Shown piece by piece: positions 1 through 9,650 of a stretch of 64,000 nt of DNA (positions are counted from its first letter, which is position 1; the number at the start of each line of letters is the position of its first letter). The translations under genes and the position numbers were made by a program. Below the pieces are notes generated by a model. It was not told the origin of the DNA and made no database searches. It was given only the letters and a program-made list of their open reading frames with translations. The stretch is from an uncultured Cedecea sp. (GTDB lineage: Bacteria > Pseudomonadota > Gammaproteobacteria > Enterobacterales > Enterobacteriaceae). The stretch covers positions 62,001 through 126,000 of the forward strand of contig NZ_CANMLV010000012.1 of assembly GCF_947498825.1 (NCBI RefSeq). The letters run 5' to 3'.

Positions 1-2
1 AT

Positions 3-491
3 ATGCAAGTGTTTATTATGCGTCACGGTGATGCGGCTCTGAATGCTGCAAGTGATTCAGTACGTCCTCTGACGGAATGCGGTTGTGATGAATCACGATT
101 GATGGCCGCCTGGCTGAAAGGTCAGGCAGGAAGTATTGACAGAGTTCTGGTCAGCCCTTATTTGCGCGCAGAACAAACCCTGGCTGTCGTCGGTGAAGTC
201 TTGTCGTTTACGGGGCGTACAGATATCCTGCCAGAATTGACCCCCGGGGGCGATGCGGAAAGGGTTGCTGACTATCTCAATATGCTTGCCACTGAAGGTG
301 TGTCATCGGTGCTGGTTATCTCGCATTTGCCTCTGGTTGGCTATCTGGTCTCGGCACTGTGCCCGCAAGAATCCCCGCCCATGTTCTCTACTTCCGGGAT
401 CGCCAGTATCACGCTTGATTCACTGAGCGGGAAGGGAACCTTGAACTGGCAAAAAAGTCCCTGCCAGTTTAAAACAGAAAAAATAGCCTGA
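3..491 (+). CDS. sixA: Phosphohistidine phosphatase SixA
   Basis: Small cytoplasmic histidine phosphatase of the phosphoglycerate-mutase superfamily. In E. coli SixA removes phosphate from histidine on the HPt domain of ArcB and on NPr of the nitrogen phosphotransferase system (family knowledge). The 162-residue product has the catalytic RHG signature at residues 7-9 (His8), the LVSPYLRAEQT segment that carries the second conserved Arg, and a VISHLPLVG segment with the second conserved His. Length agrees with E. coli (161). The ATG lies 2 bases into the window, so the ribosome binding site is outside. A strong symmetrical terminator follows. Confidence 0.96.
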   Translation: MQVFIMRHGDAALNAASDSVRPLTECGCDESRLMAAWLKGQAGSIDRVLVSPYLRAEQTLAVVGEVLSFTGRTDILPELTPGGDAERVADYLNMLATEGVSSVLVISHLPLVGYLVSALCPQESPPMFSTSGIASITLDSLSGKGTLNWQKSPCQFKTEKIA

Positions 492-532
492 TGCCCCGGT
501 GAGGGAAAACAATGGTTTTCTTTTCTGTGAGT

Positions 533-558
533 AAAAAAGTCGCCTCGGCGACTTTTTT
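533..558. terminator. Bidirectional intrinsic terminator between sixA and smrB
   Basis: Perfect 12-bp inverted repeat (arms 533-544 and 547-558) with only two unpaired bases. A-tract on one side and T-tract on the other make it a terminator read from both strands. It serves the convergent genes sixA (+) and smrB (-). Confidence 0.9.
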
Positions 559-578
559 CGTTATGGATCCAAGGGGGA

Positions 579-1130
579 TTAAATCAGTTCAGGTGGTTGC
601 CACTCTTCCACTTCAATCAGCACCAGAAGGGCCGCATCGCCGCCATAGGTCTTAGGGGCCTGATGGAAAGCCATGACATGCGGGTGCTGTGCCAGCCATA
701 AAGGTGTTTGTTGTTTCAGAATATGCTTTCCATGTCCGTGCATTACGCAGGCACAAAAAACATGTTCACGGCGACAGGCGGCAATTAAAGCGCCGAGCTC
801 TTGTTTGGCCTGTTGCTGAGTCAAACCATGCAAATCGAGAAATAGCTCCGGGGAGTAATCACCTCGACGGATTTTTTTTAGCTCAAAATGACTGACATCT
901 TCTCGTACATAGCGTGTCGGGCCTTCCGAGGCGAGGCGAGGTTGAAATTCATCCGAAAAGTAGTGGCTGGCATCAACCTGCTCTTGTTGCAGACGCTTTG
1001 CAGGGACTTCAGTTATTTTTTTACGTACCGTACGGTGAACAATCGTATCCTGAGTTAGCTTTTTAGTATCAGTCATCAGGCCCCGAAACAGGGATTCATC
1101 TTCTGAACTGAGCGGTGAGGACTTTTTCAT
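579..1130 (-). CDS. smrB: Ribosome rescue endonuclease SmrB (Smr domain)
   Basis: Smr-domain nuclease; the E. coli protein cuts mRNA between collided ribosomes and so starts ribosome rescue (established for SmrB). The 183-residue product equals the E. coli length. The N-terminal ~90 residues are charged and linker-like. The Smr domain follows with DLHGL at 99-103 and HGHGK at 131-135, both diagnostic. It is divergent from prmB, leaving about 174 bases between the two start codons that must hold both promoters. Confidence 0.95.
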   Translation of the reverse strand: MKKSSPLSSEDESLFRGLMTDTKKLTQDTIVHRTVRKKITEVPAKRLQQEQVDASHYFSDEFQPRLASEGPTRYVREDVSHFELKKIRRGDYSPELFLDLHGLTQQQAKQELGALIAACRREHVFCACVMHGHGKHILKQQTPLWLAQHPHVMAFHQAPKTYGGDAALLVLIEVEEWQPPELI

Positions 1131-1304
1131 CTTGTGTCTTCTCGTATCTGTTTTGTTCTCAGTTTACCCGTTTTGCGGGCCTGCAAGAAAGAAAAGGATA
1201 TATTCCAGACAGAACATCGCATCATCAATGCTGATTTGTCGCGGTCTTCATGGCAAACTAGCCGCTTATTATTGAACGAGCATGAGTCGCCTGCGGAGGG
1301 CAGC

Positions 1305-2237
1305 ATGGATAAAATTTTTGTCGATGAGGCAGTGAATGAACTGCATACCATTCAGGATATGTTACGTTGGTCGGTGAGCCGCTTCAGTGCCGCCAACATT
1401 TGGTATGGTCACGGCACCGACAATCCGTGGGATGAAGCTGTTCAACTGGTCCTGCCAAGTTTGTATCTCCCGCTTGATATTCCAGAAGATATGCGTACCG
1501 CACGTCTGACCCCAAGCGAGCGTCATCTGATTGTTGAGCGCGTTATTCGTCGGGTGAATGAGCGTATTCCCGTCGCTTATCTGACCAACAAAGCCTGGTT
1601 CTGTGGTCATGAATTCTACGTTGATGAACGTGTGCTGGTGCCACGTTCTCCGATAGGCGAACTGATTAACAATCACTTTGCCGGTCTTATTAATCATCAA
1701 CCGCGCCATATTCTGGATATGTGTACCGGAAGCGGGTGTATTGGTATCGCCTGCGCCTATGCTTTCCCGGAAGCAGATGTCGATGTGGTGGATATTTCCG
1801 TGGATGCTCTGGCAGTCACTGAACACAATATCGCTGAACATTGTCTGGAAAATAACGTCACGCCAATGCGTTCTGATTTATTCCGCGACCTGCCAAAAAT
1901 TCAGTACGATATTATTGTCACTAATCCTCCTTATGTTGATGCGGAAGATATGTCCGACTTACCGGGCGAATATCATTTTGAACCAGAGCTGGGGCTGGCT
2001 GCCGGCCATGATGGCCTGGAACTGGCGCGTCGCATTTTAGGTTGTGCTCCTGATTATCTTACTGATGACGGTATACTGATTTGTGAAGTCGGAAATAGCA
2101 TGGTACACCTGATTGAACAGTATCCGGATGTGCCGTTTACCTGGCTTGAATTTGATAAGGGTGGCGACGGGGTCTTTATGCTCACCAAGCCACAACTGAT
2201 CGCTGCGCGAACCTATTTTGCTCGCTATCAGGATTAA
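1305..2237 (+). CDS. prmB: 50S ribosomal protein L3 glutamine methyltransferase PrmB
   Basis: SAM-dependent N5-glutamine methyltransferase that modifies ribosomal protein L3. The SAM-binding loop [11 protein letters not shown] is at about 137-147 and the catalytic NPPY motif at 207-210. The frame is open back to 1134, but the ATG at 1305 preceded by GGAGGG gives [13 protein letters not shown], the start of the E. coli protein, and exactly the E. coli length (310). aroC follows after 71 bases, probably in the same transcript. Confidence 0.95.
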   Translation: MDKIFVDEAVNELHTIQDMLRWSVSRFSAANIWYGHGTDNPWDEAVQLVLPSLYLPLDIPEDMRTARLTPSERHLIVERVIRRVNERIPVAYLTNKAWFCGHEFYVDERVLVPRSPIGELINNHFAGLINHQPRHILDMCTGSGCIGIACAYAFPEADVDVVDISVDALAVTEHNIAEHCLENNVTPMRSDLFRDLPKIQYDIIVTNPPYVDAEDMSDLPGEYHFEPELGLAAGHDGLELARRILGCAPDYLTDDGILICEVGNSMVHLIEQYPDVPFTWLEFDKGGDGVFMLTKPQLIAARTYFARYQD

Positions 2238-2308
2238 GTCGTAATCACACCTGCGGCAAGTATAATTAAGACAGATCACAACAACGACGACAACGGTAAG
2301 GAGCCGTG

Positions 2309-3406
2309 ATGGCTGGTAACAGTATTGGACAGGTTTTTCGAGTAACAACATTTGGGGAATCTCATGGTATCGCGCTGGGTTGTATTGTTGACGGCGTACC
2401 GCCGGGCATCAGTCTGACCGAAGCAGACTTGCAACACGATCTCGACAGGCGTCGTCCGGGAACGTCCCGCTATACCACACAACGTCGTGAACCCGATCAG
2501 GTTAAGATCTTGTCTGGTGTGTTTGAAGGTGTCACCACCGGGACCAGTATTGGATTGCTGATTGAAAATACCGATCAGCGGTCACAGGACTACAGTGCTA
2601 TCAAAGATGTCTTTCGTCCGGGTCATGCGGATTACACCTACGAGCAAAAATACGGTGTCCGTGACTACCGCGGGGGAGGCCGCTCTTCGGCGCGTGAAAC
2701 CGCGATGCGTGTGGCCGCCGGGGCGATTGCCAAAAAATACCTCGAGCAGCAATTTGGTATTATTATTCGCGGTTGTATGACGCAAATGGGCGATATTCCC
2801 TTAGAGATTAAAGACTGGAATCAGGTAGAAACGAATCCCTTCTTCTGCCCGGACCCGGACAAAATCGACGCGCTTGATGAGCTGATCCGCGAGCTGAAAA
2901 AAGAAGGTGACTCGATCGGAGCAAAAATCACCGTTGTGGCTGACAATGTCCCGCCAGGACTGGGGGAGCCGGTTTTTGATCGCCTGGATGCTGATATTGC
3001 TCATGCCTTAATGAGCATTAACGCAGTTAAAGGCGTTGAAATCGGCGAAGGCTTTGCGGCTGTTAATTTACGTGGCAGTCAGAATCGCGATGAAATAACC
3101 CAGCAAGGCTTCCTCAGTAATCATGCAGGCGGTATTCTCGGCGGTATTAGCAGCGGCCAGCAAATTGTTGCTCATATGGCGCTGAAACCGACTTCCAGTA
3201 TCACTGTTCCGGGAAAAACAATTAATCGTCAGGGCGAAGAAATAGAGATGATAACCCGAGGTCGTCACGATCCTTGCGTGGGGATCCGTGCGGTACCGAT
3301 CGCCGAAGCGATGTTAGCCATTGTTCTGATGGATCATTTATTGCGTCAGCGCGCGCAGAACGCAGACGTTAATTGTCCTCTCCCACGCTGGAGAGGGAAT
3401 GAATAA
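2309..3406 (+). CDS. aroC: Chorismate synthase
   Basis: Last step of the shikimate pathway: converts 5-enolpyruvylshikimate-3-phosphate to chorismate using reduced FMN. The sequence is highly conserved, including the FGESHG start region, the [16 protein letters not shown] block and [16 protein letters not shown]. An in-frame GTG sits one codon upstream at 2306; ATG at 2309 with AAGGAG before it matches the family start MAGNSIGQ. The product is 365 residues, a few longer than E. coli (361), because the stop after the conserved PRW is lost. The gene reads on through a hairpin and overlaps the mepA start by 8 bases. Confidence 0.97.
   Translation: MAGNSIGQVFRVTTFGESHGIALGCIVDGVPPGISLTEADLQHDLDRRRPGTSRYTTQRREPDQVKILSGVFEGVTTGTSIGLLIENTDQRSQDYSAIKDVFRPGHADYTYEQKYGVRDYRGGGRSSARETAMRVAAGAIAKKYLEQQFGIIIRGCMTQMGDIPLEIKDWNQVETNPFFCPDPDKIDALDELIRELKKEGDSIGAKITVVADNVPPGLGEPVFDRLDADIAHALMSINAVKGVEIGEGFAAVNLRGSQNRDEITQQGFLSNHAGGILGGISSGQQIVAHMALKPTSSITVPGKTINRQGEEIEMITRGRHDPCVGIRAVPIAEAMLAIVLMDHLLRQRAQNADVNCPLPRWRGNE
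3377..3396 (+). promoter_or_regulatory. Hairpin that includes the mepA ribosome binding site
   Basis: Perfect 7-bp stem CCTCTCC (3377-3383) / GGAGAGG (3390-3396) with a 6-base loop, inside the last codons of aroC. The right arm is the Shine-Dalgarno of mepA (ATG 3399). Ribosomes finishing aroC would open it, which suggests translational coupling. The coupling is inferred; the pairing is seen. Confidence 0.5.
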
Positions 3407-4223
3407 AATCCTGACCGGATTACTGGTGCTGGCCACCTGTGTTCAAGCCATGGCGGCAACGCCATGGCAGAAGATTGAACACCCGATTAACGGCAGCGCA
3501 CAGTCGATTGGCGGCTTTTCAAATGGTTGTATTGTGGGCGCTCACGGCCTGCCGCTTGAGAACTCTCACTATCAAGTGATGCGCCCTGATCAACGCCGTT
3601 ATTTTGGTCATCCAGATTTAGTGGCATTTATTCAGCGACTCAGCCAGCAGGCAGCCCAGCAAACAGGCGGAACCGTGCTGGTGGGGGATATGGGAATGCC
3701 AGCCGGAGGACGTTTTAGTTCCGGTCATGCCAGTCACCAGACCGGGCTGGATGTTGATATTTTCTTACAGTTGCCAAAAAAACGCTGGACCTCTGCGCAG
3801 TTACTGCGCCCTCAGGCCATTGATTTAGTGGCGGCTAATGGTAAACGAGTGGTGCCTGCCTTATGGAAGCCAGAGATTGCCAGTTTAATCAGAATGGCCG
3901 CCAAAGACCCGGAAGTGACGCGGATTTTTGTTAATCCGGCTATCAAGCAACAGCTGTGTCTGGATGCAGGCGCTGACCGCGACTGGTTACATAAAGTGCG
4001 TCCGTGGTTTGCTCATCGCGCCCATATGCATGTGCGTTTACGTTGCCCTGCCAACAGCTTTGAGTGCCAGGATCAGCAAGCCCCACCATCAGGTGATGGC
4101 TGCGGGGCGGAATTACAGAGCTGGTTTGCACCACCTGCTCCGGGAAGTTCACCTGCTAAACCGAGCACACCACCACCTTTACCGGCTTCCTGTCAGGCCT
4201 TACTGGATGAACACGTTTTATAA
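3399..4223 (+). CDS. mepA: Penicillin-insensitive murein endopeptidase MepA
   Basis: Periplasmic zinc peptidase (LAS family) that cuts D-Ala-mDAP crosslinks in peptidoglycan and is not inhibited by beta-lactams. Signal peptide at 1-20 with cleavage after AMA-A. Zinc and catalytic residues are visible at H110, H113 and D120 ([14 protein letters not shown]) and at H206, H209 and H211 (HRAHMH). Length 274 equals E. coli. The C-terminus is Pro/Cys-rich as in the family. The start overlaps the aroC end, so expression is likely coupled. Confidence 0.95.
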   Translation: MNKILTGLLVLATCVQAMAATPWQKIEHPINGSAQSIGGFSNGCIVGAHGLPLENSHYQVMRPDQRRYFGHPDLVAFIQRLSQQAAQQTGGTVLVGDMGMPAGGRFSSGHASHQTGLDVDIFLQLPKKRWTSAQLLRPQAIDLVAANGKRVVPALWKPEIASLIRMAAKDPEVTRIFVNPAIKQQLCLDAGADRDWLHKVRPWFAHRAHMHVRLRCPANSFECQDQQAPPSGDGCGAELQSWFAPPAPGSSPAKPSTPPPLPASCQALLDEHVL

Positions 4224-4233
4224 CGGATAAATA

Positions 4234-5031
4234 ATGGAATGGTTTCTTGTTTCCCCTACAATGCTGGGCGTGTTGTTTTTAGTCGCCATGCTGGCAGGGT
4301 TTATTGACGCTCTGGCAGGGGGCGGTGGACTGCTGACCGTGCCGGCGTTGCTTGCTGCGGGCATGTCACCTGCCGAGGCCCTGGCGACCAATAAACTCCA
4401 GGCTTGTGGGGGATCCATCTCTTCTTCAGTCTATTTTCTTCGTCGTAAAGCCGTCAGTCTTGCCGATCAGAAGCTCAATATTCTGATGACGTTTATTGGT
4501 TCGGTTAGCGGTGCGTTGCTGGTACAACATATTGAGTCTGACGTTTTGCGCCAGATCCTGCCTGTGCTGGTGATAGGTATCGGTCTTTACTTCCTGTTGA
4601 TGCCCAAGCTCGGGGAAGAGGACAGGCACCGTCGCCTTCATGGCCTGCCGTTTGCACTGGTTGCGGGCGGTTGTGTCGGTTTTTATGATGGTTTCTTTGG
4701 TCCGGGAGCGGGGTCTTTTTATACTCTGGCGTTTGTGACCTTGTGTGGTTTTAACCTGGCGAAGTCAACAGCACATGCCAAAGTGCTGAATGCCACCTCG
4801 AATATTGGCGGGCTGTTGCTGTTTATGATTAGCGGCAAAGTGGTCTGGGGCATGGGCTTTGTGATGCTTTTTGGTCAAATCATTGGCGCGCGCCTTGGAT
4901 CGCGCCTGGTACTGAGTAAAGGGCAGCAGTTGATCCGACCGATGATTGTTATCGTCTCTGCCATTATGAGCATGAAACTGCTCTATGACAGCCATGGAGC
5001 CGATATTCTTCGTTGGTTCGGTGTTGCCTGA
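4234..5031 (+). CDS. yfcA: TauE/SafE-family membrane transporter YfcA
   Basis: Inner-membrane protein of the TauE/SafE (DUF81) family, whose members are linked to export of sulfonates or other organic anions. The substrate of this one is unknown. The 265 residues hold about 8 hydrophobic segments arranged as two repeats, with the family's Gly-rich first loop (IDALAGGGGLLTVPALL) and a GFYDGFFGPGAGSF element in the second half. It starts 10 bases after mepA and is followed 13 bases later by epmC, so it is operonic. Confidence 0.9.
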   Translation: MEWFLVSPTMLGVLFLVAMLAGFIDALAGGGGLLTVPALLAAGMSPAEALATNKLQACGGSISSSVYFLRRKAVSLADQKLNILMTFIGSVSGALLVQHIESDVLRQILPVLVIGIGLYFLLMPKLGEEDRHRRLHGLPFALVAGGCVGFYDGFFGPGAGSFYTLAFVTLCGFNLAKSTAHAKVLNATSNIGGLLLFMISGKVVWGMGFVMLFGQIIGARLGSRLVLSKGQQLIRPMIVIVSAIMSMKLLYDSHGADILRWFGVA

Positions 5032-5044
5032 CTGGAAATAAATT

Positions 5045-5590
5045 ATGAATAACACCCATCATTATCAGGAATTGATTGATATTTTTGATAACTGCTTCCT
5101 GGCTGAGTTTAATACTCGGTTGATTAAAGGTGATGACGAACCTATCTATCTGCCCGCAGATGATGAACATCCTTTTAACCGTATTGTTTTTGCCCATGGC
5201 TACTATGCCAGTGGTATGCATGAAATATCGCATTGGTGTATTGCCGGTGCTGAGCGACGTAAATTAGTCGATTTTGGTTACTGGTATTGCCCGGACGGGC
5301 GAGATGCCCAAACCCAAAGTCGGTTTGAAGATATGGAAGTCAAACCTCAGGCGCTGGAGTGGTTACTTTGTGTGGCGGCGGATTTCCCTTTCAATGTCAG
5401 TTGTGACAATTTAAGTGGTGACGTTGAACCCGATCGTATTGCGTTTCAGCGCAGGGTACATGGGCAGGTAATGCACTATCTTGAGCAAGGGATCCCGGCG
5501 CGTCCGGCGAAACTTATCCATGCGCTGAGAGAGTATTATCATGTTCCACCGCTGACCGCAGAGATGTTTCCCTGGCCTGAAGATCTCTAA
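5045..5590 (+). CDS. epmC: Elongation factor P hydroxylase EpmC
   Basis: Hydroxylates the lysylated lysine of elongation factor P, the last step of the EpmA/EpmB/EpmC modification. Product is 181 residues (E. coli YfcM/EpmC 182). It carries the typical HEISHWCIAGAERR segment, whose His and Glu are likely metal ligands, and PFNVSCDNL. ATG at 5045 is preceded by a weak ribosome binding site in the yfcA-epmC gap. Confidence 0.92.
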   Translation: MNNTHHYQELIDIFDNCFLAEFNTRLIKGDDEPIYLPADDEHPFNRIVFAHGYYASGMHEISHWCIAGAERRKLVDFGYWYCPDGRDAQTQSRFEDMEVKPQALEWLLCVAADFPFNVSCDNLSGDVEPDRIAFQRRVHGQVMHYLEQGIPARPAKLIHALREYYHVPPLTAEMFPWPEDL

Positions 5591-5651
5591 GAGCCTGTCT
5601 GCTCTAAATTTCATCTAAATTATTCCTGATAATCTGTAAAGAGGAAGTAAC

Positions 5652-5930
5652 ATGCTCGCGGAGTTTGAGTCACACATTCTGGCGTCCATTGACGGTATGG
5701 TTGAACATGGCAGTGATGACGAGTTATTTGCTGGTGGTTATTTACGCGGCCACCTGACCTTGTCTGTCTCTGAGCTGGAATTCGGTGAAGATCACAGTCA
5801 TGAGGCGCTTTATCGCCAGGTCAGTGAAAGTCTGGAAAAGGCGATCAATGCGGGTGAACTGTCACCCCGTGACCAGGTCCTGGTGCTTGAAATGTGGGAG
5901 CAGCTGTATTCCCAGGTTAAAGCTTTATAA
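5652..5930 (+). CDS. yfcL: Conserved protein YfcL of unknown function
   Basis: Acidic 92-residue protein, the same length as E. coli YfcL. No function is established. GAGGAAG stands 6 bases before the ATG. It lies between epmC and the convergent mnmC. The sequence looks soluble and helical, with no membrane segment or signal peptide. Confidence 0.88.
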   Translation: MLAEFESHILASIDGMVEHGSDDELFAGGYLRGHLTLSVSELEFGEDHSHEALYRQVSESLEKAINAGELSPRDQVLVLEMWEQLYSQVKAL

Positions 5931-5936
5931 GAGCCG

Positions 5937-5963
5937 TCCCGTTTCTGCCAGACAGGAACGGGA
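5937..5963. terminator. Hairpin between convergent yfcL and mnmC
   Basis: 11-bp stem with one G-T pair (arms 5937-5947 and 5953-5963) and a 5-base loop, in the 55-base gap of two convergent genes. The T-tract is poor, so it may be an intrinsic terminator or a 3'-end stabiliser. Confidence 0.55.
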
Positions 5964-5985
5964 TCATCCTTTATAAGGTGGAAGA

Positions 5986-8001
5986 CTACCCATGGCGGGT
6001 AGTGACCAGCGCTTTTCCTTTCAGTAATTTTCTTATCCATAAGCGATTAGGATTCAGTGCCTCGAGGGTACGGGCATCCATCGGGATCGGTTCTTCACTC
6101 ATTTGTGCCGCCAGAATCTCTGCGCTGAGTGGCGCACTGCACAACCCGCGTGAACCGAGCGCAGCGAGCATAAACAGGTTGCTATAGACTGGGGCAGGGG
6201 CTGCGCTGTCAGGCGCTTCGCCAAGCGTGGCATATTGTGCCAGAATCGCCTCATAGTCAGGTACATTGCCCACCATCGGCAGATGATCTCGCGTGGCACA
6301 GCGAACACCACACCTGGCCTGTGAGCCGGAAACATCAATGGTTTTCGGCCAGTCTGCGTCAGGCAGACAGTCAATCAGACGCTGACGATTGTGTTGCTGA
6401 TCCTCCTGATTAAAGACCATCTCTTCCCGCCCACGATGATAGCTGGCACCGATACAGTGATGCTGATTTTCAGGATTGACCGGCGTGAGGTATCCGTCGT
6501 AACACAGTACCTGGCGTAATGCGCCCAGTGCAGGATTGGTTGGGATATGGCTGACCTGTCCCCCCACTGCATAGACCGGAAGTTCTTGAGTTTGCGAAAA
6601 ATGGTTAATTTTATGGCCGTTTGCCAGTACCACCACTTGATGTTTACGGGAGGGCTGGCTGGCAAAAGTTAGCTGCCAGTCAGAACCACTTTGCGTCAGG
6701 TCGCTAACATCGTGGCCATAGAACACCTTGAGCCCCTGTTGCCGGGCGAATTCCAGAGTCAGGGCAGTGAGCTGGGCAGGATACAGCCAGCCGCCTTGTG
6801 GATAGGTAATGCCTGCACAGTCGGTAACCACGCCGCAGGTCTCGGCAATGGTCTTTGCATCAACTTCGAAGGCGACAGAGGGGGGTAAATTTAGATTCAG
6901 CATTTGCGCTATTTTATGCGCACTTTTTTCGTCCCAGGCCAGCTGTGTAACTCCGCACCAGTCATGATCAAAACTGACGGGCAGGCTGTCGTAGAGACGG
7001 CGGGCGAAGGTGAAAGCCGCCGGGAAAAACTGTGCCAGAGCGGGATCGTGAGCACTTAACAGTGGATAGAGAGCTCCCTGGCGATTACCTGAAGCCCCCT
7101 GTGCCGGTGCATCGTCTGCGCAGTATAATGTCACTTCCCAGCCTCGACGTAATAATGCGAGTGCCAGCAACGCGCTGGCTACGCCTCCGCCAATCAGGGC
7201 AACTTCACGCTGCTGGCTACCTGAACGTGCATACCATGGGGTACGTAAGTTTTGTGGCGCAGAAACCGTCATTTCGCCTACCAGCATGGAGCGTTTAAGG
7301 CCAAAACCTTTTCTTTTTTCCATATTGAACCCGGCTTCCAGCAAACCGCGGCGAACAAAACCGGCTGCGGTAAAAGTGGCGAGTGTACAGCCGGGGCGGG
7401 CGGTTCGTGCCATCATTTGAAACAGTTCCGGGGTCCACATATCCGGATTTTTTGCTGGCGCAAAACCATCAAGGAACCAGGCATCTACTTTCTGATTAAG
7501 CTGATCGTCCAGCATGGGGCCCAGCTCATTAATATCTCCCAGCCATAGGTCCAGCGTCACGCGACCGTTAGCCAGTAGTAGACGATGGCAGCCCGCGATA
7601 GCATCGGGCCACTGTTGCTGCAGTTCTGCTGCATAAGGAGCCAGAGTCGGCCAGTGCTGCTGGGCCTGAGCTAAGTCAGCCACCGTCAGAGGAAATTTTT
7701 CAAAACTGATAAAATGGAGTCGTTTTAGCGTTGATTCGGGTTGTTTCTCGAGAAACTCATCAAATATCTGCCATAAGGCCAGAAAATTCAGTCCGGTACC
7801 AAAACCACTTTCTGCAACCACGAATAAAGGCAAACGGTGACTGACAAACCGTTCCGGTAGCTTATTGCCCCCAAGAAAGACATAACGCGTCTCCTCCAGC
7901 CCGCTATCGTTAGAGAAATAGATATCATCAAAATCTCGAGATACAGGTGTACCTTCTTCATTGAAACCAAGATTGGCGGGCTGTATTGGGGCGTATTTCA
8001 C
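5986..8001 (-). CDS. mnmC: Bifunctional tRNA mnm5s2U biosynthesis protein MnmC
   Basis: Two-domain enzyme that finishes mnm5s2U at the wobble base of tRNA. The C-terminal FAD oxidoreductase removes the carboxymethyl group and the N-terminal SAM methyltransferase then adds a methyl. The N-terminal domain shows [11 protein letters not shown] and [17 protein letters not shown]. The FAD domain begins near residue 265 with [19 protein letters not shown]. The frame is open to 8103, but GTG at 8001 gives [14 protein letters not shown], matching the E. coli N-terminus, and 671 residues (E. coli 668). A start at 8103 would run through the fabB operators, which argues against it. mnmC is divergent from fabB. 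Confidence 0.93.
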   Translation of the reverse strand: MKYAPIQPANLGFNEEGTPVSRDFDDIYFSNDSGLEETRYVFLGGNKLPERFVSHRLPLFVVAESGFGTGLNFLALWQIFDEFLEKQPESTLKRLHFISFEKFPLTVADLAQAQQHWPTLAPYAAELQQQWPDAIAGCHRLLLANGRVTLDLWLGDINELGPMLDDQLNQKVDAWFLDGFAPAKNPDMWTPELFQMMARTARPGCTLATFTAAGFVRRGLLEAGFNMEKRKGFGLKRSMLVGEMTVSAPQNLRTPWYARSGSQQREVALIGGGVASALLALALLRRGWEVTLYCADDAPAQGASGNRQGALYPLLSAHDPALAQFFPAAFTFARRLYDSLPVSFDHDWCGVTQLAWDEKSAHKIAQMLNLNLPPSVAFEVDAKTIAETCGVVTDCAGITYPQGGWLYPAQLTALTLEFARQQGLKVFYGHDVSDLTQSGSDWQLTFASQPSRKHQVVVLANGHKINHFSQTQELPVYAVGGQVSHIPTNPALGALRQVLCYDGYLTPVNPENQHHCIGASYHRGREEMVFNQEDQQHNRQRLIDCLPDADWPKTIDVSGSQARCGVRCATRDHLPMVGNVPDYEAILAQYATLGEAPDSAAPAPVYSNLFMLAALGSRGLCSAPLSAEILAAQMSEEPIPMDARTLEALNPNRLWIRKLLKGKALVTTRHG

Positions 8002-8076
8002 GTAAGTTGCTCGTCTGACGGGTGGAATAAGAATAATAGCGGCCGATGTAAAGCGGCGCAAATTTCTGAATAATCT

Positions 8077-8093
8077 GGCTGATCGGACTTGTT
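8077..8093 (+). promoter_or_regulatory. Candidate FadR operator of fabB
   Basis: The 17 bases GGCTGATCGGACTTGTT match the FadR operator of E. coli fabA (AACTGATCGGACTTGTT, recalled from the literature) in all but two positions. FadR activates fabA and fabB when fatty acids are absent. The site lies 70-86 bases before the fabB ATG. Confidence 0.65.
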
Positions 8094-8094
8094 C

Positions 8095-8112
8095 GGCGTA
8101 CAACTGTACGCT
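8095..8112. promoter_or_regulatory. FabR operator of fabB
   Basis: Near-perfect 18-base palindrome GGCGTACAACTGTACGCT, directly after the FadR-like site. It has the GCGTACA-N4-TGTACGC form of the FabR box, the repressor of unsaturated fatty acid synthesis. Position and sequence agree with known fabA/fabB control in Enterobacterales. Confidence 0.75.
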
Positions 8113-8162
8113 ATTGTGCAGGTCGAAATCCTACATACTTAAGCAGTGAAAGAGGTATTTGA

Positions 8163-9383
8163 ATGAAACGTGCAGTGATTACTGGCCTGGGCATTGTATC
8201 CAGCATCGGTAATAACCAGCAGGAAGTCCTGGCATCTTTGCGTGAAGGACGCTCAGGGATTACCTTCTCTCAAGAGTTGAAAGACTCTGGCATGCGCAGT
8301 CATGTGTGGGGGAATGTTAAATTGGACACAACCGGTCTCATCGATCGCAAAGTTGTGCGTTTCATGAGTGATGCATCTATCTATGCTTACTTATCTATGG
8401 AGCAGGCTATCCAAGATGCGGGCTTAAGCGCTGAAACTTATCAGAACAATCCGCGTGTTGGTCTGATTGCCGGTTCTGGTGGAGGTTCTCCACGTTTCCA
8501 GGTGTTTGGTGCTGATGCTATGCGTAGCCCTCGCGGCCTGAAAGCCGTGGGTCCTTATGTCGTGACAAAAGCGATGGGTTCCGGTGTTTCTGCTTGCCTG
8601 GCTACGCCATTTAAAATCCACGGTGTGAACTATTCCATCAGTTCTGCCTGCGCCACCTCTTCCCACTGTATCGGTAATGCCGTTGAGCAGATCCAGCTGG
8701 GTAAACAAGACATCGTATTTGCTGGTGGCGGCGAAGAGCTGTGCTGGGAAATGGCGTGTGAGTTTGATGCTATGGGCGCTTTATCGACCAAGTACAATGA
8801 CTCCCCAGAAAAAGCTTCCCGTACCTATGATGCAAACCGTGACGGTTTCGTTATCGCGGGTGGTGGTGGCATGGTGGTGGTTGAAGAACTGGAGCACGCT
8901 CTGGCTCGTGGCGCTCACATCTATGCAGAAATCGTCGGTTATGGCGCGACTTCAGACGGTGCTGACATGGTGGCTCCATCAGGTGAAGGTGCGGCACGTT
9001 GCATGAAAATGGCAATGCAGGGTGTTGATACCCCGATTGACTATCTAAACACTCACGGCACTTCTACCCCTGTTGGTGACGTTAAAGAGCTGGGTGCAAT
9101 TCGCGAAGTCTTTGGCGATGCCTCACCTTCAATGTCTGCGACTAAAGCGATGACCGGTCACTCTCTGGGTGCCGCAGGCGTTCAGGAAGCTATCTACAGC
9201 TTACTGATGCTGGAACATGGTTTTATCGCGCCAAGCATCAATATTGAAGAACTTGATGAGCAGGCTGCAGGACTGAATATCGTGACTAAAGCAACTGATG
9301 CACCGCTGAAAACCGTAATGTCTAACAGCTTTGGTTTCGGTGGCACCAACGCCACTCTGGTAATGCGTAAACTTGACGCATAA
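8163..9383 (+). CDS. fabB: Beta-ketoacyl-ACP synthase I FabB
   Basis: Condensing enzyme for fatty acid chain elongation, needed for the unsaturated branch. Length 406 as in E. coli. The catalytic triad is fully present: Cys163 in [10 protein letters not shown], His298 in [11 protein letters not shown] and His333 in [11 protein letters not shown] terminator follows 24 bases after the stop, so it is monocistronic. Control by FadR and FabR is suggested by the upstream sites. Confidence 0.98.
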   Translation: MKRAVITGLGIVSSIGNNQQEVLASLREGRSGITFSQELKDSGMRSHVWGNVKLDTTGLIDRKVVRFMSDASIYAYLSMEQAIQDAGLSAETYQNNPRVGLIAGSGGGSPRFQVFGADAMRSPRGLKAVGPYVVTKAMGSGVSACLATPFKIHGVNYSISSACATSSHCIGNAVEQIQLGKQDIVFAGGGEELCWEMACEFDAMGALSTKYNDSPEKASRTYDANRDGFVIAGGGGMVVVEELEHALARGAHIYAEIVGYGATSDGADMVAPSGEGAARCMKMAMQGVDTPIDYLNTHGTSTPVGDVKELGAIREVFGDASPSMSATKAMTGHSLGAAGVQEAIYSLLMLEHGFIAPSINIEELDEQAAGLNIVTKATDAPLKTVMSNSFGFGGTNATLVMRKLDA

Positions 9384-9406
9384 TCATCGCTAAGTGAATC
9401 AGTATC

Positions 9407-9436
9407 AGGGTGCCTGAATTAACGGCACCCTTTTTT
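9407..9436 (+). terminator. Intrinsic terminator of fabB
   Basis: 8-bp GC-rich stem AGGGTGCC (9407-9414) / GGCACCCT (9424-9431), then a run of Ts. Confidence 0.9.
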
Positions 9437-9650
9437 ATGCTCCAGTCCGTTTTATTCCTCATGGTATGGCATTGTTTCCCTTTACAAAAAATTGACACTT
9501 TGTTCAGACCCGGGCACTGTTCGCCTTCCTCATTATCATATTTGATAATGCGTAAGCGTTTAACGTAAACCAACGCACCTTTAATCTGATCGTTCAGAAG
9601 AGGGGGCGTGGTCTTTTCCCGCCTGACTCTGCTTAAATGGAGTAGGTTGT

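Noticed and set aside
1134-1304. 57-residue N-terminal extension of PrmB
   Set aside because: Lies in the divergent smrB-prmB promoter region, with no similarity; GGAGGG precedes the ATG at 1305.
1362-1841. 159-codon minus-strand open frame inside prmB
   Set aside because: It is antisense to a clear, conserved gene, has no recognisable domain and mirrors prmB codon use.
8002-8103. 34-residue N-terminal extension of MnmC
   Set aside because: It has no family similarity and would run across the FadR- and FabR-like operators of fabB. The GTG at 8001 gives the family start.
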